The translations under genes and the position numbers were made by a program. DNA of 64,000 nt. It comes from Methanomicrobiales archaeon. GTDB lineage: Archaea; Halobacteriota; Methanomicrobia; Methanomicrobiales; JACTUA01. The notes beneath the pieces are model-generated. The model worked only from the letters and a program-made list of their open reading frames with translations. It was not told the origin of the DNA and did not search any database. The DNA lies in contig JACTUA010000002.1 in NCBI GenBank assembly GCA_015660865.1, positions 186,548 to 250,547 on the forward strand, given 5' to 3'. Positions 20,106-28,541 of this stretch are shown here, piece by piece (within the stretch, counting starts at the first letter, position 1; each line of letters starts with the position of its first letter).

Positions 20106-22046
20106 ATGGAGAACCGCTGGCAGATCGTCTGGATGGTGGCCGCTGTCACATTGATAGCTGTCATCATCGGTTATGGAATCATCAGGGAACAGCCTCCTGT
20201 CCTCTCGGAAGAGGGCGTCCTCAAGCAGTTCGCTTCCGCGGGTGAGGTCAGGGCTTATCTTGCAGCTCATACCCCCTCCGGGACCGGCACGAACACCTGG
20301 AACCGGGCTGTGGATGGCATCGCCCCCCAGGCCATGTCCGGGGTGGGAGAGAAGTCTGGAGCTGCGCTCCCGTCCCTGGATATCTCCACTGACCATTCCA
20401 CCACCAATGTCCAGGTCCAGGGTGTGGACGAGGCTGATATCGTCAAGAACGACGGCAGGTACATCTATGTCATCTCGGGCGGGGAGCTCGCCATCGTGGA
20501 TGCGTACCCGGGCGAGAAGGCGAAGATACTCTCGGAGACCCCCGTGAACGGGACCCCCAGTGAGATCTTCCTCTCAGGCGATCGTCTCGTGGTCTTCTCC
20601 TCTGGAAATGGTTACTATCCGGTAATGTACAAAACCAGCGGTATGGTGGCTCCCCGTTCTGTCCGGACCGAATCCCATGCATACGTCTATTCGCTCGGTG
20701 ACCGGTCGAACCCAGAACTTGTCCGGGATATCACCTTCTCGGGCACGTACTATGATTCCCGGATGATCGGGGACCAGGTCTATGTCATCACGAATGAGAA
20801 TGTCTATTATGGCATGGGCGATATCCCGATGCCCGAGGTGAAGGATGGGGCGGGAATCTCCATCGAGCCCCGGGTATCCTACTTCGACGTCCCCTTCGAC
20901 ACATTTACCTTCTCCACGATCTCGTCCTTCTCGATGACAGACGATAGATCCCTTTCGGCCGAGTCCTACCTCCTCGGCTACACGTCCACCCTCTACGTCT
21001 CTCAGGACAATATCTACATGGCATTCCAGAAGCCTGTGACAATCCGTGAGGTGCCGGTGGTCGGGAAGGATATCGTCGCCAGTCCAGTTCGCCAGCAGCC
21101 CGCCGAGGAGATAACCGCTATCTACAAGTTCGCCATCCGCGATAGCCAGATCCGGTTCGGTGGTAACGGAGAGGTGGCGGGGCACCTCCTGAACCAGTTC
21201 TCCATGGATGAATCGGGAGGGAACCTGAGGGTCGCGACGACGGTCCAGGGATACGGAAACAGCGGTTCATACGTGTACAACAATGTCTTTGTCCTGGACC
21301 CGGGGATGAAGACAGTCGGGAGCCTGAAGTACATCGCCCCGGACGAGAAGATCTACGCCACCCGGTTCATCGGCGACCGGCTCTATATGGTCACCTTCAA
21401 GAGAATCGATCCCCTGTTTGTCATCGATCTCTCGGATCCGGCCAACCCGGGAATCCTCGGAGAGCTGAAGATACCAGGTTACTCCGACTACCTCCATCCG
21501 TATGATCAGAACCACCTCATCGGGATCGGGAAAGAGACCGAAAGCAACGACTGGGGCGGGGTCTCCACGTCGGGCCTGAAGCTCGCGCTCTTCGATGTCT
21601 CGGATGTCAATAACCCGAAGGAGGTCGATCACGTGGAGATCGGGGAGGCAGGGTCCGACTCCGAGGCTCTCAGGGATCACAAAGCCTTCCTCTTCTCAAA
21701 GGAGAAGGATCTCCTCGTCATCCCCGTACGGGCGGTGCAAAAGGTTCTCTTGAAAGGCGATTCTGCGTCATATACCCAGAAAATATGGCAGGGAGCGTAT
21801 GCCTTCTCCGTCTCACCGTCGAAAGGGTTCACCCTGCGGGGCACAATAACCCACAGTGATGAGGACACTTCTGGATACTACTGGGGATCCCAGGACGCGG
21901 TGAAGAGATCGCTCTATATCGGCGATGTCCTGTACACCCTATCCTCGGACGAGATCATTGCTACCAATCTGGCGACGATGACCCTCATCCGGGTAATCCC
22001 CCTCCCCTACGGGGGATACGGAACGCCTGTCCCGATGATCGAGTAG
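20106..22046 (+). CDS. Membrane-anchored C-terminal beta-propeller protein (PF09826-like)
   Basis: 646 aa. The N-terminal signal anchor WQIVWMVAAVTLIAVIIGYG is followed by an extracellular domain beginning TNVQVQGVDEADIVKNDG, which is diagnostic of the secreted beta-propeller family. Repeated blades include DPANPGILGELKIPGYSDYL and DVNNPKEVDHVEIG. The function of the family is unknown; a surface adhesion or binding role is inference. The ATG at 20106 has AAGGAG 8 bases upstream; an ATG at 20088 would add six residues but lacks a ribosome site. Confidence 0.85.
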   Translation: MENRWQIVWMVAAVTLIAVIIGYGIIREQPPVLSEEGVLKQFASAGEVRAYLAAHTPSGTGTNTWNRAVDGIAPQAMSGVGEKSGAALPSLDISTDHSTTNVQVQGVDEADIVKNDGRYIYVISGGELAIVDAYPGEKAKILSETPVNGTPSEIFLSGDRLVVFSSGNGYYPVMYKTSGMVAPRSVRTESHAYVYSLGDRSNPELVRDITFSGTYYDSRMIGDQVYVITNENVYYGMGDIPMPEVKDGAGISIEPRVSYFDVPFDTFTFSTISSFSMTDDRSLSAESYLLGYTSTLYVSQDNIYMAFQKPVTIREVPVVGKDIVASPVRQQPAEEITAIYKFAIRDSQIRFGGNGEVAGHLLNQFSMDESGGNLRVATTVQGYGNSGSYVYNNVFVLDPGMKTVGSLKYIAPDEKIYATRFIGDRLYMVTFKRIDPLFVIDLSDPANPGILGELKIPGYSDYLHPYDQNHLIGIGKETESNDWGGVSTSGLKLALFDVSDVNNPKEVDHVEIGEAGSDSEALRDHKAFLFSKEKDLLVIPVRAVQKVLLKGDSASYTQKIWQGAYAFSVSPSKGFTLRGTITHSDEDTSGYYWGSQDAVKRSLYIGDVLYTLSSDEIIATNLATMTLIRVIPLPYGGYGTPVPMIE

Positions 22047-22247
22047 GGAAGACCCATCCTCCCTTTCTTTATTTTCCTGTGAGCCGGGACAGTCCGCAGG
22101 ATCAATGGTTCTTATTCATGGGACGTTTCCGCTCCCGACGGAGTTATCAGAATTCAGCCCCGTACGCCCGGAAACAGGTGAAAATGACACCTCCAGTGAG
22201 TTTTTCCGGTCCGGTGAATATCCCCCAATCATATCGCAGCCGGCGGT

Positions 22248-23165
22248 TTATGACTCGTCCTTCTTCGAGAGGGGGAAGTAGTCGCGATAGACCTTCTTCC
22301 GTTCTTCCACGTCGGTATGGAGGTAGATCTCCGTGGTCTTGATGGAGGAATGGCCCAGGTTCTCCTGGACGACCCGGAGGTTACGGGAACGGGTGTAGAG
22401 CTCGCTCGCATAGCTGTGGCGGAGCTTGTGGGGGGTGATCCCCGCCGGCGCGTACTTCCTGAAGATGAACTGGATGGTTCTCGGGGAGATGGGGTTGCCC
22501 ATCTGGCCGGGGAAGAGGGGGCCCTCCCTCCTCTCCCCCGCGAAGCCCCGGATATCGTCGAGGGTCTCCCCGTCGATGAACACGGTCCGGATCTTCCCGC
22601 CCTTCCCCTTCACCCGGATGGTATGGCCCTCGAAGTCGATATCCTCCAGCCGGATGCCGGAGAGCTCCGAGACCCGGACACCGGTTGCATAGATGGTCCT
22701 GACGATGAGCCGGTCCCTGGTATCAGGGATGGAGGCGAGGAGATCGAGGACCTGGCTGTGCTTCATGTAGATAAGCTCCTTCTCCTTCACCCTGGGCCGC
22801 TCGATGGCAACGAGGGGGTTGGAATCGACCGCCTTCTGGGCATAGAGGAAACGGTAGAAGGAGGAGAGGGTGGAGATGATTCTGTGGAGGGTGCGCGGCC
22901 GGTAGCTCCGCAGCGAGGAGAGGAACGAGAGGAAGTCGGTGACAAGGGGCACGGTCACCCCGATCTCGGTATCGAGCCGGGCTGATGCAAGATCCTTCCA
23001 GTAGAAGATCAGCTTCCCGGGTTCGCTATGGCGCCTCAGCCAAAGGTACCGTGCAAACCGTCCAATGATCTCCTCATAGCTCTCGATGGTCCTGTCAGAG
23101 TAGTTCCGCATCCGGAGGTAATACCGGTACCGGGGGATCCACTCCGAAAAAAGACCATTTTCCAT
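22248..23165 (-). CDS. xerA: Tyrosine recombinase, XerA-type
   Basis: Site-specific recombinase of 305 residues that probably resolves chromosome dimers. An N-terminal SAM-like core-binding domain (about residues 1-120) precedes the catalytic domain with R164 (TGVRVSELSG), a Lys in GKGGK, H246 and R249 (HKLRH), H272 (LGHSS) and Y281. The ATG at 23165 lies about 28 bases after TTTATTTA, consistent with a leaderless transcript; longer in-frame starts extend into the promoter. It is the only recombinase seen here, 11 kb from the 5S repeats, and nothing ties it to them. Confidence 0.9.
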   Translation of the reverse strand: MENGLFSEWIPRYRYYLRMRNYSDRTIESYEEIIGRFARYLWLRRHSEPGKLIFYWKDLASARLDTEIGVTVPLVTDFLSFLSSLRSYRPRTLHRIISTLSSFYRFLYAQKAVDSNPLVAIERPRVKEKELIYMKHSQVLDLLASIPDTRDRLIVRTIYATGVRVSELSGIRLEDIDFEGHTIRVKGKGGKIRTVFIDGETLDDIRGFAGERREGPLFPGQMGNPISPRTIQFIFRKYAPAGITPHKLRHSYASELYTRSRNLRVVQENLGHSSIKTTEIYLHTDVEERKKVYRDYFPLSKKDES

Positions 23166-23391
23166 GTCCAGAATTATGAATAGCCTGCTAAATAAAGTTT
23201 TGCGCAGAATAGACATTCTGCGAAAGATCTCGATCCTCCCCTGGTCCATGCCAGGGAGGGATCATGGAACAAGTCAGACTGAGTCAAGGGAGCTCCTGTC
23301 ATCTCCAGTTCTATAAATTATTGCTAGCTCACCCATACTTGAGCGCACCGTTCCCACCGCGAGACCGCGAGGCTTCGTCCAGCTGGTTTCA

Positions 23392-23812
23392 GGTATCTCT
23401 CATTTTTACCTCCTGTATCTCCGGCAGGTCAACCAAAATGCAATCTCTCCGCCTCGGGTGTCCTGTACGCCTTTTGTGTCCATCCCTGCGCCCAGAATGA
23501 CGATATTCTCGGTCTGTCAGGTATGGCCTCCTCGAGACGTCATCGATATACCTTGCGAGGCGGATGAATGCCCCGATGATGCCAGGAGTCCCCCCTCGAA
23601 CAAATTCACAAATATCTTCCTGATAATGCCGAATCCAGGACCATTCCAGCCACATGGCCGAGCAGGAGTTGTGCATAAGGGTCATCAAAGAGGAGTACCT
23701 CTTCGGGGTAGTCCGATTCGATAACCCTCACGCCGGTCGGAATGAAAGCCTTGATCCGGCACGCCATCCCTTCATCGGAGGATAGGTGGGGTAATTCGCT
23801 GATACGATTCAC
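23392..23812 (-). pseudogene. Frameshifted LCM-type SAM methyltransferase remnant
   Basis: Pieces of a leucine carboxyl methyltransferase-like protein appear in order but in different frames. First comes LLFDDPYAQLLLG (about 23665-23700), then IRLARYIDDV (about 23550-23580), then NIVILGAGMDTKG (about 23475-23515), then AYRTPEAERLHF and DLPEIQEVK (about 23400-23470). At least three frameshifts and a truncated 3' end show it is dead. An intact, unrelated methyltransferase gene follows 300 bases away. Confidence 0.8.
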
Positions 23813-24115
23813 CTGAATTCAATCGCCAGCCGGCACATAAGCCGGTGAAGATTCCTTCACTTCCTTTAGGCCAGACACATGCCTTCCCTGATCGCATGAG
23901 GGCAGAGAAAGATCCAGGGATAGGGCTGCAAAACGGTTTTGGCCGATGCTGGTTCGCGCCCGGGATCAGCCCGCCGGTTCCATCGGGAAGGGACTATAAA
24001 CCATATGATGCTATACATAAGGGGGGCGGAGTGCAGCAGTAGTTCCGAAAGTAGATACCTTTTAAAATATCTCTTCGAAATCTAGTATTAAGTTAAGAAA
24101 GCGGAAAAGATTGCA
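23813..24115. other. Intergenic region
   Basis: 303 bp without a supported gene. It contains CTTTTAAAATATC near 24058, a TATA-like element ahead of the methyltransferase gene. Nothing else was recognised. Confidence 0.5.
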
Positions 24116-24697
24116 ATGAGAGCTGATAATATACAGGATTTTAACCGATGGTCTAGCACATACGAGGATTCCTGGCTGCAGCGGCATTATTTCGATTACG
24201 TGCATGGAGGAGTCCTTAATTTAGTCGATATGGAATCGACCTTCACAAGAATATTGGATATCGGATGTGGAACTGGAAGGTTGCTACGAAAAATCAAGGA
24301 ACGTTATCCAGATGCGCAACTGATCGGTGTGGATCCTGCAGAGGGAATGATAGAGAAGGCCCGGCAACTGATGCCGAATGCTACGTTTTCTGTTGGTCTG
24401 GCGGAATCAATACCTCTGCCGGATGCATCCGTGGATCTCGCTCTCAGTACCATGTCTTTTCATCATTGGTCAGACCAATTGCAGGGTATACGTGAGATCA
24501 AACGAGTTTTACGCCCCGGAGGTCTATTTTTACTTGCTGACGTTGCAGGTTTAATCCTCCCAAAAATTATGCATCACGGCCAGATGCGTAATCCCACCGA
24601 GGTTAGACTATTGTTTGAACAGGCAGGATTGGAGGTCCGGATTCAGCGACGGCTGATGTTGGGGCATGTCCGTGTAACAGTAGGAATTCGGCATTAA
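24116..24697 (+). CDS. Class I SAM-dependent methyltransferase
   Basis: 193 aa. Motif I ILDIGCGTGRLL (about residues 46-57), the acidic end of beta-2 in LIGVDPAEGMIEKAR, motif II/III PDASVDLALSTMSFHHW and REIKRVLRPGGLFLLADV are all present, in the UbiE/Methyltransf_11 style. The C-terminal substrate-binding part is short. The substrate is unknown. Upstream AT-rich sequence with a TATA-like element suggests its own promoter. Confidence 0.88.
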   Translation: MRADNIQDFNRWSSTYEDSWLQRHYFDYVHGGVLNLVDMESTFTRILDIGCGTGRLLRKIKERYPDAQLIGVDPAEGMIEKARQLMPNATFSVGLAESIPLPDASVDLALSTMSFHHWSDQLQGIREIKRVLRPGGLFLLADVAGLILPKIMHHGQMRNPTEVRLLFEQAGLEVRIQRRLMLGHVRVTVGIRH

Positions 24698-25145
24698 TGT
24701 CATTCATGATTTTAAATGGCGCGGACCAGACACTTTCACCATCCTCAAGAGTTCCCAGTCCCCTCCTCCCTGCTTCTTTTCGTGCTGTAGAAATGCACCC
24801 CGCTGGAATTGACGGTAAACCAGTCTTTGGCCGCGAGGCAGCCTGCATGCATCTTCGCGCAACCGGGGAATCACCCGTAGCACGGGTTACCTTTTATAAC
24901 TCAGATATGGGGAGAGCGAAAACCGATAATGGCCCGACCAGCCCTCATCCCTGACCCCCCTCGGAGGAGAAGCGATAGGCCGTGCCTCAAGGCGGGATCC
25001 CTAGAGGGGTGATCCTGTTTCATGGATGATGAACTTTGATGAATAGTCTCAGGGCAGGAGAGACAAAAGTATACATCCGACCCGGTTCACCATTTTGCCA
25101 GGTCAAGGGGAGAAGGATGAATGATACGGGGGGGGGTCGGGGTGC
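24698..25145. other. Intergenic region
   Basis: 448 bp. There are short ORFs on both strands but none with coding character or a ribosome site. A small hairpin ACCCG/CGGGT near 24874-24890 and a TATA-like CTTTTATAACT near 24892 are present. An unannotated small RNA is possible but not shown. Confidence 0.4.
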
Positions 25146-26063
25146 TTACTTCCTTTTGGCGACGAGGAAGAATGCCGCCATGATGAGGGCGAAGATGGCA
25201 ATGAGGAGCGGGGCCGGGGTGCTCTTCTGGGTAGTGACCGGAGGCGGGGAGAGGGTGGGCAGGGTCGGGGTGACAGGGGAGGTTTCCCCTCCAGTGACCA
25301 TGGTGGGGGACGACGTGGATGTCGGGGTCCCGGGCTCACCGGAAGGAACAATGAGGCGCATGGAGACATTATCGAGATACCCCTCGGCCACCGCGCTTGG
25401 GTTCTCGAAATCACCTATGGTGGAGAGGTAGATACGATCCATGAACCCCAGGTTCGAGATGCTCGAGAGAGTATAGCCCCAGAGCGAGGACCCGTTGGAG
25501 AGGAAACTGATATCGATACCGACGGTCTTCTGCTCACGATTGTACTTGAGGGATACATGGTAAGGGATGCCATCCGAGAAACGGACCGACGGGCCGCCAT
25601 AGGACTGGGCGTAGGATGAGACTTCCCTCCTCTGGTTCGACTGGTCGATGACCCGAAGCCACATAATATTCCCGTACGGTCCGTTCTCAAACTCCGAGAA
25701 GATGGTTGTCCCCTGGTTGATTTTCATGTCCCGGTTGCCGAGCCCCAGCCTGAAGGAAGACTGGAAATCGGTCTTCAGGGGAAAGAGATCATAATCGAGG
25801 TTGAAGGATTCGCCCATGTAGGGGATCTTCTTGTATACAAAGGTGTTTGTCGAATCCCGCAGGGCATAATCGAACATTCCCATCGCCTCATCCCAGTGGT
25901 TTGTGTAAGGATTGTTGGTCACCCAGTCGGGGTTTGATGAAAAGTCGGTAGAGTAGATGGTGGTCGACATCTCCGCAGATCGTGCGAGGCCGGCTGCTGA
26001 TACGAGGATCAGGAGGGCAAGAACGATGGGGCGGAGGTGCCGCCGCGGTAATCCCTTGATCAT
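25146..26063 (-). CDS. Secreted surface protein with C-terminal membrane anchor
   Basis: 305 aa. It has a twin-basic signal peptide (IKGLPRRHLRPIVLALLILV) and an extracellular domain of about 200 residues that looks like a beta-sandwich (TDFSSNPDWVTNN, FDYALRDSTNTFVYKKI, YLDNVSMRLIV). A Thr/Pro/Ser-rich linker (about residues 240-280) and a final helix LLIAIFALIMAAFFLVAKRK follow. This is the usual architecture of archaeal S-layer-associated proteins. A lectin-like fold is inference. A TATA-like TATATACATATAA lies about 80 bases upstream on the minus strand. Confidence 0.75.
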   Translation of the reverse strand: MIKGLPRRHLRPIVLALLILVSAAGLARSAEMSTTIYSTDFSSNPDWVTNNPYTNHWDEAMGMFDYALRDSTNTFVYKKIPYMGESFNLDYDLFPLKTDFQSSFRLGLGNRDMKINQGTTIFSEFENGPYGNIMWLRVIDQSNQRREVSSYAQSYGGPSVRFSDGIPYHVSLKYNREQKTVGIDISFLSNGSSLWGYTLSSISNLGFMDRIYLSTIGDFENPSAVAEGYLDNVSMRLIVPSGEPGTPTSTSSPTMVTGGETSPVTPTLPTLSPPPVTTQKSTPAPLLIAIFALIMAAFFLVAKRK

Positions 26064-26270
26064 GGACGGGGCTCCTTCATTATCAGGTCTCCCCCGGCTT
26101 CCTGCAGGGCGACCTGCCTGAATCTAGTACAGGTGTACTTGCTTCCTTATATGTATATAGCTGGCCCGCAGCGACCTTCCCGGAGTTTTCGACGGCCATA
26201 AACCACAGGTTGCTCTATGCAAGCCCTGACCGCGGGATTCATTATCTGCACCTTCTCAGGAGTACAATGA

Positions 26271-26894
26271 ATGCAGGAGCGAGAGGGAGAGGCAGACGCG
26301 CAGAAATACCAGAAATTCAAGAAAGTGGACGGTGCCACCTACCAGAAGGTGAACGCCTTCCTCCGGAAGAGGACCTATGTCACTGCCCGGGAATGGGCCA
26401 TCGCGAGGCTCTGCGCCGACTTTAAGACAACGAGCGGTTCTGAGATGACCTTCATCGGGGAACACCTGCCGGAGCTCGTCCCGTTCATGACCGATACCTA
26501 CACTCCTCAGGCGGTGAATCAGGCGCGGAGTGCATTCAAGCGGAAGGTGAAGAAGGCGGGGGCCACCTTCTTCTACGGGGCCATGTGCGGCTTCTTCACT
26601 GCTGAGGAGCTGGACGACATCCTCTTCGAGGCGAGCGAGGTGGCGAAGTTCCTCCTCGAGGTGGAGGGCACGAGACTGGATATCGACGAGGAGATCTCGA
26701 TCGAGGACCGGATCACCGATGTGATGCGGAATGTCGCCCAATCTGCCGCAAAGGTCCTCAAGGCCAGGGAGGCGGGCGAGGATCAGCACCTGGATGTCGG
26801 TGATCAGCAGCCGGCCGAGGGAGAGGGACGGGTTTCCGGGGAGGATCGGGATCAGGGTCCCGGGAAGGAAGCCGAACCGGGTTCCGGGGTGTAG
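26271..26894 (+). CDS. DUF5806-like conserved archaeal protein
   Basis: 207 aa, resembling a family of unknown function shared by methanogens and haloarchaea: KYQKFKKVDGATYQKV, FLRKRTYVTAREWAIARLCA, and FYGAMCGFFTAEELDDILFE. The last 45 residues are low-complexity and acidic (Gly, Glu, Asp, Gln). The ATG at 26271 has AGGAGT about ten bases upstream. The phosphohexomutase gene begins 2 bases after its stop, so the two are almost certainly cotranscribed. Confidence 0.75.
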   Translation: MQEREGEADAQKYQKFKKVDGATYQKVNAFLRKRTYVTAREWAIARLCADFKTTSGSEMTFIGEHLPELVPFMTDTYTPQAVNQARSAFKRKVKKAGATFFYGAMCGFFTAEELDDILFEASEVAKFLLEVEGTRLDIDEEISIEDRITDVMRNVAQSAAKVLKAREAGEDQHLDVGDQQPAEGEGRVSGEDRDQGPGKEAEPGSGV

Positions 26895-26896
26895 AC

Positions 26897-28285
26897 ATGG
26901 GAGAGGGAGAGATCCGGAAACGCCTCTTCGGCACCAATGGCGTACGCGGGATTGTCGGGCAGGATATGAATCCCGAGCTCGTGCTCAGGATCGGGGCCGC
27001 CCTCGGGTCGATGAGAAGAGGGAGAATTGCAGTGGGGCGCGATACAAGGACTTCGGGTGCGGCCCTGGCAAGCGCCCTCCAGGCAGGAGTTATGGCATCG
27101 GGATCCGATGTCGTGGACCTCGGGATACTGCCGACCCCAGCCCTCCAGTACATCGTTCGTGGCCGGTTCATAGCCGGGGCGATGGTGACAGCGTCCCACA
27201 ATCCTCCCGAATATAACGGCGTGAAGATCATCGATACCGACGGGACCGAGATGGGGGACAGGGAGGTCATCCAGCTCGAGGACCGGCTCTTTTCACACCA
27301 GTTCGAGCTCGCACCCTGGAACCGGGTCGGCAGGCAGACTTTTGCCCCCAACCTGGTCGAGGAGTACCTTGCCGCGGTCCCGGGTCACTTCGCTTCCGGT
27401 ACGGGTGAGGGGCTGACCGTGGTGGTGGACCCGGGATCCGGGGCCGGGGCCCGGACAACCCCGGAGATCCTGACCCGCATGGGATGCCGGGTTCATACCC
27501 TGAACGCAACGCTGGATGGCACATTCCCCAACCGTGCCCCCGAGCCATCAGCGGAGGGCCTCGAACCCCTCGCGCAGATGGTGAAAGCAACTCATGCCGC
27601 GCTGGGCCTCGCCCATGATGGTGATGCCGACCGCACGGTCTTTGTTGACGAGAAGGGCCGATACATCGAGGAGAACCGGGAGTTCGCGCTCATTGCCCGT
27701 TCCATGTGCCGCGAGATGAAGGGGGTTGTTGTCGCCCCGGTGAGCACCTCCCGGATCATCGAGGAGGTTGCGGGCGAGTCCGGCTGCAGCGTCGATTATA
27801 CGGCGGTCGGATCGATCTACGTTGCCCGGCGGATGATGGATCTCATAGCCGGAGGAACTCCAGTTGTCATGGGGGGTGAAGGAAACGGCGGCCTCATCTA
27901 CCCCGGCCACCAGTTCTGCAGGGACGGCGCTCTGACAGCGGCGAAGATGGTATCCCTCCTCGCCCTGTCCGGTACGCCCCTCTCTGAGATGGCTGATTCC
28001 CTCCCCAGGTATCACATGATCAAGGAGAAGATCCGGACCGGGGACGCCCGCCACCTCGTAGCAGGCCTTATCGAGCGGTTCAGGTCAGAGAAGCCCGACC
28101 TGACCGACGGGATGCGCCTGAACCGGGATGATTCCTGGGCTCTTATCCGCGCATCGGGCACCGAACCTCTCGTCCGTATCACGGTCGAGTCCAGGAGAGA
28201 GAATGAGGCCGGGGATCTCCTGGGGGAGATCCGGGATGCCATCCGGGGGATTGCGGGATCCCGGAGCGATCCTGAGATCCCCTGA
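26897..28285 (+). CDS. glmM: Phosphoglucosamine/phosphomanno mutase family protein
   Basis: Alpha-D-phosphohexomutase of 462 residues making sugar-1-phosphates for surface glycans. The active serine is S100 in TASHNPPEYNG, the Mg loop is DGDADR (about residue 240), the sugar-specificity loop is GGEGNGG, and the phosphate loop RASGTEPLVRI is near the C-terminus. The archaeal GlmM/ManB subgroup cannot be separated by eye, so the symbol is tentative. It follows the DUF5806-like gene by 2 bases. Confidence 0.88.
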   Translation: MGEGEIRKRLFGTNGVRGIVGQDMNPELVLRIGAALGSMRRGRIAVGRDTRTSGAALASALQAGVMASGSDVVDLGILPTPALQYIVRGRFIAGAMVTASHNPPEYNGVKIIDTDGTEMGDREVIQLEDRLFSHQFELAPWNRVGRQTFAPNLVEEYLAAVPGHFASGTGEGLTVVVDPGSGAGARTTPEILTRMGCRVHTLNATLDGTFPNRAPEPSAEGLEPLAQMVKATHAALGLAHDGDADRTVFVDEKGRYIEENREFALIARSMCREMKGVVVAPVSTSRIIEEVAGESGCSVDYTAVGSIYVARRMMDLIAGGTPVVMGGEGNGGLIYPGHQFCRDGALTAAKMVSLLALSGTPLSEMADSLPRYHMIKEKIRTGDARHLVAGLIERFRSEKPDLTDGMRLNRDDSWALIRASGTEPLVRITVESRRENEAGDLLGEIRDAIRGIAGSRSDPEIP

Positions 28286-28541
28286 ATTATCTTTTTGCCT
28301 TTTGCCTGATAGCTCTCCTTCCAGCGGGTGTACCTACATAAATAATGAGAATATGGAGTTTTCATCAGAAAATAACCGTCAGAATCAAGTTATTGGCATG
28401 CCATACTCTTGAAAACGCTGGGAAGTTGTTTTTTCTCATAATCTTTGTCAAATAAGGTTGGAATTTCGTTAAACGAATGGATTTTAATCGAAATACTTAT
28501 AAATAAGATTGGGTTATATCTTGTATATTGCGGGGATTTCC
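28286..28541. promoter_or_regulatory. AT-rich promoter region of the large repeat-protein gene
   Basis: CTTATAAATA (28496-28505) is a strong TATA element in an AT-rich 250-bp gap. The predicted start is near 28528, which leaves the TTG at 28542 as the first good start codon. Confidence 0.55.

Noticed and set aside
22248-23165. The XerA-type recombinase as the integrase of the 5S cassettes
   Set aside because: It lies 11 kb away among unrelated genes with its own promoter and resembles the housekeeping archaeal dimer-resolution enzyme; no sequence link to the 42-bp repeat is visible.
24697-24954. 85-codon ORF after the methyltransferase gene
   Set aside because: No ribosome site, no family resemblance, and codon composition typical of non-coding sequence.
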